DNA from: Pollutimonas nitritireducens
GTDB taxonomy: Bacteria; Pseudomonadota; Gammaproteobacteria; Burkholderiales; Burkholderiaceae_B
Direction of reading: 5' to 3'
Length of the DNA stretch: 64,000 nt
NCBI RefSeq assembly: GCF_002849615.1
Contig: NZ_PDNV01000012.1
Location: forward strand, 1-64,000
The first letter of the stretch is position 1. Every line of letters starts with the position of its first letter. Below the pieces are notes generated by a model. That model was not told the origin of the DNA and did no database searches. It saw only the letters and a list, made by a program, of their open reading frames with translations. Shown here piece by piece: positions 25,828 through 35,272 of this stretch. Position numbers and translations under genes: made by a program.

Positions 25828-26278
25828 TGTGAATACCGACGACGCCAGCGCTGGTCGGCGCCAGCAATGGATGAGTGTGCTCGCCCGCGCGAAGCGGCAA
25901 CTCGATGCCTACGGTTCGCAGCTGCGCGAACCCGGCTACCGCCTGATCCGCCCGCCCGAAACAGGCATGGTGATGGTGCGCGGCCGCATGGGCGCCAGCG
26001 GGGCGGCGTTCAACCTTGGCGAAATGACCGTGACCCGTTGCGTCGTGCAGCTGGACAACGGACGCATCGGCCACAGCTATGTGGCGGGCCGCAGCAAGCC
26101 GCATGCGGAACTCGCCGCGCTGGCCGATGCGCATTTGCAGGGCGAACAGCACCAGCACTGGCTGGATGCGTTGATTACGCCATTGGAGCAGGAACAATCC
26201 GTGCGACGCGGCATCAAGACGGCGCAGGCTGCCACGAGCAAAGTGGATTTCATGACATTGTTGCGGGGTGAGGACTGA
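25817..26278 (+). CDS. phnG: C-P lyase subunit PhnG
   Basis: Subunit of the PhnGHIJ core complex that moves phosphonate onto ribose triphosphate. The 153-residue product starts at ATG 25817 inside the last codons of phnF. Typical segments are RRQQWMSVLARA near the N-terminus, GMVMVRGRMGASGAAFNLGEMTVTRCVVQL and the GRIGHSYVAGRSKPHAELAALADA segment. Length fits PhnG (about 150). It overlaps phnH by ATGA. Confidence 0.93.
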   Translation: MNSSVNTDDASAGRRQQWMSVLARAKRQLDAYGSQLREPGYRLIRPPETGMVMVRGRMGASGAAFNLGEMTVTRCVVQLDNGRIGHSYVAGRSKPHAELAALADAHLQGEQHQHWLDALITPLEQEQSVRRGIKTAQAATSKVDFMTLLRGED

Positions 26279-26877
26279 TGAACGACGCCATGCTTTTACC
26301 GGCCTTTACCGAACCCATTGCCCAATCGCAGCAGGCATTCCGTCTCGCGCTGACTGCCATGTCGGAGCCTGGAACGATACAGGTTCTGGAAGGCGGGCCC
26401 GCATTGGGCGACATCTCTCCCGCGACATACGCCCTGTGCCTGAGCCTGTTCGACGCCGATACACCAGTCTGGCTGTCTGACGCCCTGGATACGCCGGCTT
26501 TGCGCGCCAATCTGGCATTTCATTGCGGTTGCGCCGTGGCCAGTGATCGACGCCTTGCGGCATTCGCCTTGTTGACGGAAGACGATCAGGTCGATCTCCA
26601 CGAATTCAACAGCGGCACAGATCGCGATCCTGATCGATCCTGCACGCTCATCGTTCAGTTGAGCGATCTGCAGCACGGTGCGGCCGTGGCGTGGCAGGGT
26701 CCAGGGATACAGCAGGAGCGGGTGCTGAACCTGCCCGTGGCACCCGACTTCTGGACGCAGCGCAAGACGTTCTGCGCCTTTCCAAAAGGATTGGATATTT
26801 TTTTCACCAGCGGATCCAGGCTGGTGGCCTTGCCGCGCAGCACGCGCGTGCGCTACACCATGACGGAGGTGAACTGA
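26278..26877 (+). CDS. phnH: C-P lyase subunit PhnH
   Basis: The 199-residue PhnH is a subunit of the C-P lyase core complex with a fold related to PLP-dependent transferases but no cofactor. Recognisable parts are FRLALTAMSEPGTIQ near residue 20, the central LSLFDADTPVWL and the C-terminal PRSTRV. Start and stop overlap phnG and phnI by ATGA, which shows translational coupling. Confidence 0.92.
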   Translation: MNDAMLLPAFTEPIAQSQQAFRLALTAMSEPGTIQVLEGGPALGDISPATYALCLSLFDADTPVWLSDALDTPALRANLAFHCGCAVASDRRLAAFALLTEDDQVDLHEFNSGTDRDPDRSCTLIVQLSDLQHGAAVAWQGPGIQQERVLNLPVAPDFWTQRKTFCAFPKGLDIFFTSGSRLVALPRSTRVRYTMTEVN

Positions 26878-27977
26878 TGTATGTTGCCGTAAAGGGTGGT
26901 GAAAAAGCCATCGATAACGCCCATGCCTTGCTGGCCGCGAAACGGCGGGGTGATGCATCGGTACCCGAACTGAGCGTGGAGCAGATCCGCCAGCAAATGC
27001 CATTAGCCGTGGCACGCGTCATGGGTGAGGGGTCCCTGTATGACGAAGAGCTTGCCGCGCTTGCGATCAAGCAGTCGGCGGGCGATCTGCTCGAGGCCAT
27101 CTTCCTGTTGCGGGCCTACCGGACCACGCTGCCCCGCTTCATGGCCAGCACACCCCTGCAGACAGAAAAAATGGTCCTGGATCGCCGCATCTCGGCAACC
27201 TTCAAGGACCTGCCCGGCGGACAGTTGCTGGGTCCCACCTTTGACTACACCCATCGCCTGCTGGATTTCACCCTGCTGGCTGAAGGCGCTGCGCTGCCAA
27301 CGCCCGATTCCCCGATGGAACCCGTGCAGCAGCCAGCATGTCCCCGGGTGGTCGATATGCTGGCTGATGAAGGCCTGCTGGCGGTCGATAAGGACAGCGC
27401 GGCCGAGGTCCCCGATATCACGCGCCAGCCGCTCGATTTTCCGTCGACGCGTGCGCAGAGACTGCAAGTGCTGGCCCGCGGCGACGAAGGGTTTCTTCTG
27501 GCGCTGGCTTACTCAACTCAGCGTGGCTACGGGCGCAATCACCCCTTTGCGGGGGAAATCCGTATCGGCGACATAGAGGTGTGGGTCGAGCCCGAGGAGC
27601 TGGAATTTCCCGTACTGCTGGGCGACATCGAAGTCACCGAATGCGAGATGATCAACCAGTTCGTGGGCAGCAAGGATCAGCCGGCCCAGTTCACACGGGG
27701 TTACGGACTGGCTTTCGGTTATGCCGAACGCAAGGCCATGGGCATGGCGCTGGTCGATCGCGCCTTGCGCGCCGATGAGTACAACGAGGACATCGAATCG
27801 CCTGCCCAGCAAGAGGAGTTCGTGCTGATGCATTGCGACAACGTGGAGGCGGCCGGTTTCGTCTCGCACTTGAAGTTGCCGCATTACGTCGACTTTCAGT
27901 CCGAGCTGGACCTTATCCGCCAATTGCGCAGGCCAGCGGCCGGCGTATCGGACCTAAAGCAGGAGAAACGGGCGTGA
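26877..27977 (+). CDS. phnI: C-P lyase subunit PhnI
   Basis: The 366-residue PhnI is the core-complex subunit with nucleosidase activity that replaces the adenine of ATP by phosphonate. It begins MYVAVKGGEKAIDNAHALL and contains VMGEGSLYDEELAALAIKQSAGDLLEAIFLLRAYRTTLPR and the SYSTQRGYGRNHPFAGEIRIG-like stretch near residue 200, all typical. The open frame starts earlier, within phnH, but the ATG overlapping the phnH stop is the operon-consistent start. Confidence 0.95.
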   Translation: MYVAVKGGEKAIDNAHALLAAKRRGDASVPELSVEQIRQQMPLAVARVMGEGSLYDEELAALAIKQSAGDLLEAIFLLRAYRTTLPRFMASTPLQTEKMVLDRRISATFKDLPGGQLLGPTFDYTHRLLDFTLLAEGAALPTPDSPMEPVQQPACPRVVDMLADEGLLAVDKDSAAEVPDITRQPLDFPSTRAQRLQVLARGDEGFLLALAYSTQRGYGRNHPFAGEIRIGDIEVWVEPEELEFPVLLGDIEVTECEMINQFVGSKDQPAQFTRGYGLAFGYAERKAMGMALVDRALRADEYNEDIESPAQQEEFVLMHCDNVEAAGFVSHLKLPHYVDFQSELDLIRQLRRPAAGVSDLKQEKRA

Positions 27978-28842
27978 GTACAGCACTACAAAATGCCGAG
28001 ATTGTCGCGGGCTACAACTTTGCCTACCTCGATGAACAGACCAAGCGCAGCCTGCGCCGCGGCTTGCTCAAGGCGGTCGCCATTCCGGGTTACCAGGTGC
28101 CGTTCGGTGGCCGCGAAATGCCGCTGCCCTATGGCTGGGGAACCGGCGGCATGCAGGTGACCGCGGCCATACTGGGTCACGACGACGTGCTCAAGGTGAT
28201 CGATCAGGGAGCCGACGACACCACGAACGCGGTGTCGATACGGCGCTTTTTTACACGAACAGCCGGCATGGCAACCACCGAGCGTACTGTGGAGGCCACC
28301 ATCATCCAGACGCGCCACCGTATTCCGGAAACGCCGCTGCGTAAGGGGCAGATCGTGGTCTACCAGGTACCCATTCCCGAGCCATTGCGCTTTATCGAGC
28401 CGTCGGATTCCGAGACCAAGGCCATGCATGCGCTGAACGACTATGGCGTCATGCACGTCAAGCTGTACGAAGACATCGCCCGGTACGGACACATCGCCAC
28501 TACGTATGCCTACCCCGTGATGGTCGACGATCGTTACGTCATGGACCCGTCTCCCATACCAAAATTCGACAACCCCAAGCTGAATATGAGTCCCGCATTG
28601 ATGTTGTTCGGGGCGGGGCGCGAGAAGCGCCTCTATGCCTTGCCGCCCTACACGCAGGTAGAAAGCCTGGACTTCCAGGACTACCCCTTCGAAATTCCGA
28701 AGTGGGATCAAAGCTGCACATTCTGCGGGAGCAGCGAATCCTATCTCGATGAACTGATCGTCGACGACCACGGAAATCGCGAATTCGTGTGTTCGGATAC
28801 GGACTACTGCCAGGAACGATGCGCGAACCAGGAGGCCATGCA

Positions 28843-28846
<4 letters not shown>
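27974..28846 (+). CDS. phnJ: C-P lyase PhnJ (radical SAM)
   Basis: The enzyme that breaks the C-P bond of ribose methyl- or alkyl-phosphonate by a radical SAM mechanism. Starting at a GTG that overlaps the phnI stop, the product is 290 residues. The iron-sulfur cysteines are C248, C251, C273 and C279, with the spacing CX2C-X21-CX5C of characterised PhnJ. The N-terminal part with IPGYQVPFGGREMPLPYGWGTGG is nearly invariant in the family. An additional Cys283 follows. It overlaps the phnK start by ATGA. Confidence 0.97.
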
Positions 28847-29613
<767 letters not shown>

Positions 29614-29623
29614 GGGAAAAAAC

Positions 29624-30328
29624 ATGACACCCGTTATGAACGTGAAGGGCCTGTCCAAAGCCTTTACGCTGCACCAGCAGCATGGGACGGTATTGAACGT
29701 CTTGCGCGAGCTCAGCTTCGCCGTGCAGCCCGGCACTTGCCTGGTGTTGCATGGCCGCTCCGGCGCCGGCAAGTCCACCCTGATGCGCACCCTCTATGGA
29801 AACTACCTGCCCAGTACCGGCAGCATCCGGCTTCATCATGCCGGCGAGGTACTGGAAATGGTCGGTGCGGAACCACGGCAGATCCTTGCCGTACGCCGCA
29901 TGACCATGGGCTACGTCAGCCAGTTCCTGCGCGTGATTCCTCGCGTAAGCTGCCTGAATGTGGTGATGGAGCCCGCCCTGACGCGCGGCATGGACCGCGC
30001 CGAGGCGCAAGAACGCGCCGCGGCGCTGCTGACACGCTTGAATCTACCCGAAAGCCTGTGGTCGCTGGCGCCCGGCACGTTTTCAGGCGGCGAACAGCAA
30101 CGCGTCAATATTGCTCGCGGCTTCATGGTGCCCTGGCCCTTGCTGTTGCTGGACGAGCCAACCGCGTCGCTGGACGATGCGAACCGGGCCGTGGTGCTGG
30201 AACTGATAGAAGAAGCCAAGTCCGGCGGCTCGGCGCTGATCGCCATCTCGCACGACGCGAAAGCGCGTGAGGGCATGGCGGATTGCTATCTGGACATGTC
30301 TCTTGAGGAGCCTGTAAATGCAAGCTGA
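29624..30328 (+). CDS. phnL: C-P lyase ABC-type ATPase PhnL
   Basis: The 234-residue ATPase has Walker A GRSGAGKST, the phrase YVSQFLRVIPRVSCLNVVMEPAL, signature FSGGEQQRVNIARG and Walker B LLLLDEPTASLDDANR. PhnL associates with PhnK on the C-P lyase core. The start ATG 29624 comes 10 bases after the phnK stop. The 3' end overlaps phnM by 11 bases. Confidence 0.95.
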   Translation: MTPVMNVKGLSKAFTLHQQHGTVLNVLRELSFAVQPGTCLVLHGRSGAGKSTLMRTLYGNYLPSTGSIRLHHAGEVLEMVGAEPRQILAVRRMTMGYVSQFLRVIPRVSCLNVVMEPALTRGMDRAEAQERAAALLTRLNLPESLWSLAPGTFSGGEQQRVNIARGFMVPWPLLLLDEPTASLDDANRAVVLELIEEAKSGGSALIAISHDAKAREGMADCYLDMSLEEPVNAS

Positions 30329-31463
30329 ACAGATATACACCAACGCACGGGTGGTGACTGCCACTGATGTGTTTGTCGGGACCGTGGCCGTGCGCGATGG
30401 CGTCATCCACGACGTCAGCGAAGGCCGCAGCCAACTGCCGAAGGCCGAAGACCTGGACGGCGACTACCTGATGCCGGGGCTTATCGAGCTGCATACCGAT
30501 AATCTGGAGAAATACATGAACCCGCGGCCGGGTGTGGACTGGCCCTCGGAATCGGCCGTGCTGGCGCATGATGCGCAAGTCATCTCCGCCGGCATTACCA
30601 CGGTGTTCGACGCCCTGGCCATCGGTGACGTGAATCCGAAAGGGGATCGCCTGAAGCAATTGCCGGTCATGCTGGACGCCATCACCCATGCGCAGGGTCA
30701 GGGCCACACGCGCGCCGAGCACCGCCTGCATCTGCGCTGTGAGCTGAGCCACGCCAAAACGCTGGACATGTTCCATGAATTGGTGGGAAATCCGTTGGTG
30801 CAACTGGTTTCCGTCATGGACCATTCGCCTGGCCAGCGGCAATTCGTGAAGCTGGAAAAGTACCGCGAATACTATCAGGGCAAGTATCACCTGAACGATG
30901 CCGACATGGACGCCTTCATCGCGCTGCAGTTGGATAACTCGCGCCAGTACAGCGACCGGTACCGGCGCGCTATCGTGGATGAATGCCGCGAGCGGTCGCT
31001 ATCGGTGGCCAGCCATGACGATGCCACCCTGGACCATGCTCGCGAATCGGCGGAATATGGCATGTGCATCGCTGAGTTTCCCACTACCGTCGAAGCGGCC
31101 GAGGCCAGTCACAGCATGGGCCTGAAGGTGTTGATGGGCGCGCCGAACATCGTGCGCGGCGGCTCGCACTCGGGCAATGTGGCCGCGGCCGATTTGGCGT
31201 CGCAAGGCGTGCTCGATATTCTTTCCAGCGACTATTATCCGGCCAGCCTGCTGCAGGCCGCCTGCATGCTGGCGGACCAGGACAATGCCTACGAACTGCC
31301 CGCGGCAGTGGCAACCATCAGCAAAGCGCCGGCAGAGGCGGCGGGGTTGCTGGACCGTGGAGAAATCCACGCCGGCCTTAACGCCGATCTGCTGCGCGTG
31401 CGCAAACACAAGAAGCAGTTTGTCGTCCAGCGCGTCTGGCGCAATGGGAACAGGGTGTTCTGA
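30318..31463 (+). CDS. phnM: Ribose-1-triphosphonate pyrophosphohydrolase PhnM
   Basis: Removes pyrophosphate from alkylphosphonate ribose triphosphate. The 381-residue amidohydrolase-superfamily protein has the metal-site-containing DGDYLMPGLIELHTDNLEKYMNPRPGVDWP (about residues 45-75), VMDHSPGQRQF, SHDDATLDHA and the ILSSDYYPASLL segment. Length matches PhnM. It overlaps phnL by 11 bases and phnN by one base. Confidence 0.96.
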   Translation: MQAEQIYTNARVVTATDVFVGTVAVRDGVIHDVSEGRSQLPKAEDLDGDYLMPGLIELHTDNLEKYMNPRPGVDWPSESAVLAHDAQVISAGITTVFDALAIGDVNPKGDRLKQLPVMLDAITHAQGQGHTRAEHRLHLRCELSHAKTLDMFHELVGNPLVQLVSVMDHSPGQRQFVKLEKYREYYQGKYHLNDADMDAFIALQLDNSRQYSDRYRRAIVDECRERSLSVASHDDATLDHARESAEYGMCIAEFPTTVEAAEASHSMGLKVLMGAPNIVRGGSHSGNVAAADLASQGVLDILSSDYYPASLLQAACMLADQDNAYELPAAVATISKAPAEAAGLLDRGEIHAGLNADLLRVRKHKKQFVVQRVWRNGNRVF

Positions 31464-32074
31464 TGGCCGGGCGACTCATCTACCTGATGGGGCCATCCGG
31501 ATCAGGCAAGGACACGGTGTTGCAGGGGGTGGCCGATTTGTTGGCCGGCAAGGCCTATCTTGCGCCCCGCATCGTGACCCGCCCGCTGACACCGACCGAG
31601 CCCAATTGTGTATCGGTAAGCTTGTCCGAATTCGAGCACATGGAGTCTTGCGGACTCCTGGCCATGGCATGGCGGGCCAACGGCCTGGCTTATGGTGTTT
31701 TCAGCGACATCAACGATCACTTGCTGGCAGGCTGGGATGTATTGCTTAACGGCTCACGCGCTTATCTGCAGGAAGCGCGCCAGCGATATCCTGACTTGCT
31801 GCCGGTATTGCTGACTGTCGAGTCGGAACTGTTGCGGCAGCGCCTGCAGGATCGCGGCCGCGAGGATGCCGAACAGGTTTCCAGGCGGCTGGAGCGCAAC
31901 GCCCGATTTTCTTGCGGGGTGGGCGAGGGCAGCAATGGCGTGCCGGTACTGGTTGTGGACAACTCAAACGATGTGGACCACGCCATCCAGACGCTATATG
32001 TTCACTTGACACAGTCTGACGCCAGCGAGCGTTCGGGGCTGAGCAGCAATCACAACTATCGGCATACGGCATGA
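31463..32074 (+). CDS. phnN: Ribose 1,5-bisphosphokinase PhnN
   Basis: Phosphorylates ribose 1,5-bisphosphate to PRPP, the final salvage step of the C-P lyase pathway. The 203-residue kinase is guanylate-kinase-like, with P-loop GPSGSGKDTVLQ near residue 10, RIVTRPLTPTEPNCVS and the lid-like VLLNGSRAYLQEARQRYPDLLPVLLT. It shares ATGA overlaps with phnM and phnP. Confidence 0.94.
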   Translation: MAGRLIYLMGPSGSGKDTVLQGVADLLAGKAYLAPRIVTRPLTPTEPNCVSVSLSEFEHMESCGLLAMAWRANGLAYGVFSDINDHLLAGWDVLLNGSRAYLQEARQRYPDLLPVLLTVESELLRQRLQDRGREDAEQVSRRLERNARFSCGVGEGSNGVPVLVVDNSNDVDHAIQTLYVHLTQSDASERSGLSSNHNYRHTA

Positions 32075-32823
32075 AATTGACACTGCTGGGTACCGCCAAT
32101 GCATCGCAGGTTCCCGTGTACAACTGCCAATGTCCCGCATGCGCAAGGGCGCGGCACGATACCCGTTTTCGCCGCGGTCCGTGTTCGGCCTTGATTGAGT
32201 GCGGGGGCCAGCGTTGGCTGGTGGATTCCGGGCTGACCGACCTGGCCGAGCGCTTTCCTCCAGGCAGCATAAACGGCGTCCTGCAAACCCATTACCACGC
32301 CGACCACGTGCAGGGACTGCTGCATTGGCGCTGGGGCAACGGCATGCGCCTGCCGGTATTGGGGCCGGACGACCCGGAAGGCTTTGCCGACCTGTACAAG
32401 CACCCCGGCATGCTGGATTTCTCGCAGAAACTTACGGCATTCCAGACACGGACGTTCGACGGCTTTTCATTGACGCCGCTGCCCTTGAATCATTCCAAGC
32501 CGACCTTTGGTTATCTGTTCAGTGATGGAATCAGCAGCGTGGCTTACCTGACCGACACAGTGGGATTGCCGCCCGACACGCAGGCCAGGTTGCAGGAACA
32601 GCCGCTGGACTTGCTGGTTCTGGATTGTTCGTATGGGCCTTTGCAGGAAGCGCCGCGTAATCATAATGATCTGACTCGGGCGCTGGAGACGATTGGGTTG
32701 CTAAATGTGAAGAAGGCGGTGTTGACCCACGTAGGGCATGAGTTTGATTGCTGGCTAATGGAGCATGGGGAGTCGTTGCCGGCGAATGTGGTCGTGGGGA
32801 GGGATGGGGATGTGGTGATGTAG
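32071..32823 (+). CDS. phnP: Phosphoribosyl 1,2-cyclic phosphodiesterase PhnP
   Basis: Opens the 1,2-cyclic phosphate of ribose produced by C-P lyase. The 250-residue metallo-beta-lactamase-fold protein has the metal motif HYHADH near residue 73, a Cys-rich zinc-like segment at the N-terminus (NCQCPACARAR, residues 20-30), VLDCSYGP and the late THVGHE. It ends the phn operon. A short upstream overlap with phnN shows coupling. No phnO follows. Confidence 0.94.
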   Translation: MKLTLLGTANASQVPVYNCQCPACARARHDTRFRRGPCSALIECGGQRWLVDSGLTDLAERFPPGSINGVLQTHYHADHVQGLLHWRWGNGMRLPVLGPDDPEGFADLYKHPGMLDFSQKLTAFQTRTFDGFSLTPLPLNHSKPTFGYLFSDGISSVAYLTDTVGLPPDTQARLQEQPLDLLVLDCSYGPLQEAPRNHNDLTRALETIGLLNVKKAVLTHVGHEFDCWLMEHGESLPANVVVGRDGDVVM

Positions 32824-33229
32824 GGACAGGCGGTGTTTGCCGCAGATATGCGCCGATAGCGCACTCGTAAGGTTCCTCACCTTGTTCATATGCCAAGTTG
32901 GGTCGGCATTGAATTCCGAAACTTTTGTCTGAAGTGGGTGCCGGATTGTCATTACTTACACTGCATAGGCGTGGCATGCCTGACGTCTTGCGTTGAGAAA
33001 CCGGTCTCCACTGACCGCTTATGGCCGAGGCTGTGTGAAAACGCCGTTTCCACACAGCCTCGGCCGGAAGTAATCTATCGCGAATAACGAATATCATTCC
33101 GAAGCAGCCAGCCGGGCAACGTTGGAGTTCAGGGGCGCGCCGCCAGGTGGAGTATTTCTTGCAATTCAGGATTACAGGAGCTGAGCTACGCGGACGGGAT
33201 AAGACCTAGATGCTTTCCTTCTGGTATTT
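32824..33229. other. Intergenic region after phnP
   Basis: About 400 bases with no supported gene. Its main feature is the long inverted repeat listed separately (33023-33065). Short open frames on both strands show no domain and are not listed. Base composition is slightly lower in GC than the phn genes. It marks the start of the accessory region. Confidence 0.5.
33023..33065. repeat. 43-base inverted repeat, likely insertion-sequence ends
   Basis: GGCCGAGGCTGTGTG and CACACAGCCTCGGCC are perfect 15-base inverted arms around 13 bases that themselves contain AAA/TTT. No T run follows on either strand, so it is not an ordinary terminator. The arm ending GGCTGTGTGAAAACG resembles terminal inverted repeats of some transposable elements in betaproteobacteria; two such ends in head-to-head contact, with no transposase between, would be an excision or deletion scar. 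That reading is from memory of such ends and is uncertain. Confidence 0.5.
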
Positions 33230-33254
33230 TGGCATATACAATATGGCATATACA
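33230..33254. promoter_or_regulatory. Tandem repeat operator of the vapBC pair
   Basis: TGGCATATACA occurs twice, at 33230-33240 and 33244-33254, with a 14-base period, directly upstream of the antitoxin start at 33270. GCATAT and ATATGG also form a near-palindrome between the copies. Toxin-antitoxin operons are typically repressed at such repeats by the antitoxin alone or in complex. Confidence 0.55.
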
Positions 33255-33269
33255 TCCCAGGAGGCGAAG

Positions 33270-33539
33270 ATGACCGCGATCACCAAATCCAGGGCTCGTG
33301 AAGCCAAGCTCTTTCGCAACAATCGCAGCCAGGCTGTGCGTATCCCAGCTGAGTTCGAGTTGCCGGGTGATTGTGTGTTGATCCGTCGAGAGGGCACGAA
33401 GCTCATCATTGAGCCTGTGAGCGGGCCAAGGAACATCGTGGAGCTCTTGGCCCAATGGCGAAAAGAGGAGCCGCCCGCTCCCGACGACCAACTCCCCGAC
33501 ATCTCCGACACACCGACTGTGCCGGAGGATGTCCTGTGA
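33270..33539 (+). CDS. vapB: VapB-type antitoxin
   Basis: The 89-residue product has an AbrB/SpoVT-like swapped-hairpin N-terminus (KLFRNNRSQAVRIPAEFELPGDCVLIRREGTKLIIEP, about residues 12-50) and an acidic, Pro-rich C-terminal tail that would wrap the toxin. ATG 33270 has the strong ribosome-binding site AGGAGGCGAAG and gives the standard start; the open frame upstream overlaps the operator. It ends overlapping the GTG of the toxin gene. Confidence 0.88.
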   Translation: MTAITKSRAREAKLFRNNRSQAVRIPAEFELPGDCVLIRREGTKLIIEPVSGPRNIVELLAQWRKEEPPAPDDQLPDISDTPTVPEDVL

Positions 33540-33937
33540 GCGGCTACCTGTTGGACACCAACATCATCAGTGCGCTCCTGCGGGTTCCGGATGGCTCCGC
33601 TGCCCACCACATCGAGCGGGTCGGCCACCAAGAAATCTACACCAGCATCATCGTTGCAGCCGAGTTACGCTACGGTTGCGCGAAAAAGGGCTCCGCGAAG
33701 CTGCTGGCGCGGGTTGAAAGCCTATTGGAGACGATTCCCGTTCTGCCTCTGGACATCCCGGCCGATGCTGAATACGGTGGCATTCGCGCCGAACTGGAGG
33801 CAGCTGGAGAGTCCATCGGCGCCAACGATCTGTTGATCGGTGCTCACGCCTACGCGCTTGGCATGACGCTCGTGACGGGAAACACCAGGGAATTTGAGCG
33901 GATTCGTGGCTTGGTCGTAGAAAACTGGCTAATCTGA
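33536..33937 (+). CDS. vapC: VapC-type PIN-domain toxin ribonuclease
   Basis: The 133-residue PIN protein starts at GTG 33536, overlapping the antitoxin stop. Acidic active-site residues are visible: D7 in YLLDTNIIS, the Glu in VAAELRYG near residue 43, and the Asp in IGANDLLIGAHA near residue 100, with TGNTREFERI after it. VapC toxins cleave tRNA or rRNA when freed from VapB. A good start codon, full motif set and complete partner suggest a functional pair. Confidence 0.9.
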   Translation: MSGYLLDTNIISALLRVPDGSAAHHIERVGHQEIYTSIIVAAELRYGCAKKGSAKLLARVESLLETIPVLPLDIPADAEYGGIRAELEAAGESIGANDLLIGAHAYALGMTLVTGNTREFERIRGLVVENWLI

Positions 33938-34032
33938 ACGCTATGCTTATGTAAGCCCCGCAACGTGCACGAAGCGTGCCAGCCAAGAAAGTGTTGATTG
34001 GCCGTTACTGGCCGCCTCCAGACACGCCAGAT

Positions 34033-34326
34033 TCAGCCATGCGTGGTCAGAGGCTCAACCGTCAGCTTAAAACCCATGGCATGGATAACCTTGAACAGCG
34101 TATCGGAGCTGGGCGCACGCTCTCCCGAAAGACTCTTGTAAAGACTTTCCCGAGACAGTCCGGTGTCGCGGGCCAATTGAGTCATGCCTTGGGCTCTGGC
34201 GATGTCGCCCAATGCTGCCGCCAACAGCGCTGGATCTCCATCTCCTATTGCGACCTGAGGGTAGGCGGTGATATCTGCTTCATCGTTTAGGTAGTTGGAT
34301 ACACCAAACGGACGGGTCTTATGCAC
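34033..34326 (-). CDS. HigA-like addiction-module antitoxin (orphan)
   Basis: From GTG 34326 the product is 97 residues: HKTRPFGVSNYLNDEADITAYPQVAIGDGDPALLAAALGDIARAQGMTQLARDTGLSRESLYKSLSG. This matches the XRE-type 'putative addiction module antidote' family, with a helix-turn-helix in GMTQLARDTGLSRESLYKSL. The RelE-like toxin normally lies upstream, but here the sequence upstream is a truncated integrase joined at the start codon. It may lack its own promoter and ribosome-binding site. I call it an orphan, possibly silent gene. Confidence 0.75.
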   Translation of the reverse strand: MHKTRPFGVSNYLNDEADITAYPQVAIGDGDPALLAAALGDIARAQGMTQLARDTGLSRESLYKSLSGERAPSSDTLFKVIHAMGFKLTVEPLTTHG

Positions 34327-34753
34327 GCAACCTACTTGGAAAAATAAAATCATCAGTACGTAATTGTCTGGCGCGAATCCACACCGCCAACGCATCACGT
34401 GTTGGTTCTGTGATTTCAAATTGCACAGGACGTTGGGTGTTCTGCTGCATAACAATCGTACGAGTTGACACGTGCTCTCCGTGTGCGATATCTCGGGCTC
34501 GTAGCTTCACCAAATCGCATGCGCGAAGCTTGCTGTCAATCGCCAGGTTGAAAAGAGCAAGATTACGAATTTCGTTCGAAAGTTGTAGTCGAACGCGGAT
34601 AGCCCAGATGTCCTTGAGCTTTAACGGTGCCTTTTGCCCAACGAGTTTGCCCTTGTTCCAAGGCGCGCGCTTCAAAGGAGCGGAAGTGGTCGGATTCGTG
34701 ATGAACTCATTTTGTAGGGAAGGGAGTTTTAGTTTGCTGATAATCGCGTACAT
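34319..34753 (-). pseudogene. Truncated tyrosine recombinase (integrase) N-terminal part
   Basis: The 144-residue frame is the N-terminal part of a phage-type integrase: PWNKGKLVGQKAPLKLKDIWAIRVRLQLSNEIRNLALFNLAIDSKLRACDLVKLRARDI (core-binding region and the first catalytic Arg region, KLRACDLVKL) and TRDALAVWIRARQLRTDDFIFPSRLRA. It stops where family members continue to the HxxR and Tyr catalytic motifs, which are absent. The break coincides with the first codons of the antitoxin gene. It is a fossil of an integration event, not an active recombinase. Confidence 0.82.
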
Positions 34754-34862
34754 CTGACAACCCGATGGACCGAAAAAAGCTCAGGCGCTATTCGACCCAT
34801 TGCTGCCCCTGACAACGGCTGCATGCCCTCATGTGGTTAGCCGTCTACTGCGCGCTTCATCT

Positions 34863-35179
34863 TCTCCAGGCGCCACACTCTTTCGTCGCGTCATTGAGCA
34901 AGCGCGTGGCTTGACGGGCAGTGTGTACGGTCGCCGCTTGTTGCGGCGGTAATCCGCAGGTTGAAGGATGGACTTGCAGGCGAGATTGAAGTTGGCGGAT
35001 CAAACCTTGCACACAGCATGGCCGAGATAGGCCTCATTGATGAAAACTTGATTTATCTCCATCCAATCGTACCTGGTCATGGCAAGCCATTCTTCGCTGG
35101 CCCCCGGGTGCCGCTCCGCCTTGTAGCAAACGAGTTGATCGGCGAGGCCGTGATTAGATTGACGTACGTTCCTGCGTAA
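34863..35179 (+). pseudogene. Deleted dihydrofolate-reductase family gene (RibD C-terminal type)
   Basis: Two fragments of one protein family lie in different frames. The first (34863-34949) reads TLFRRVIEQARGLTGSVYGRRL and then stops. The second (34961-35179) reads LKDGLAGEIEVGG and continues with LIDENLIYLHPIVPGHGKPFFAGPRVPLRLVANELIGEAVIRLTYVPA, the C-terminal end of RibD-type reductases. The roughly 80-90 residues that normally separate them are missing. The 5' end is also missing. I infer an inactive gene with an internal deletion. Confidence 0.75.
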
Positions 35180-35272
35180 GTCCACTTCGCGTCACGAATT
35201 GGTGCTAACTCGATCGGCACCGCAGCCTCTCCGTCGGTTGGTCGAAGTCGCTGTTATTAGGCCTTTTGGCGG

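Noticed and set aside
34319-34753. An active integrase
   Set aside because: The catalytic His-x-x-Arg and Tyr region is missing; it is a truncated remnant.
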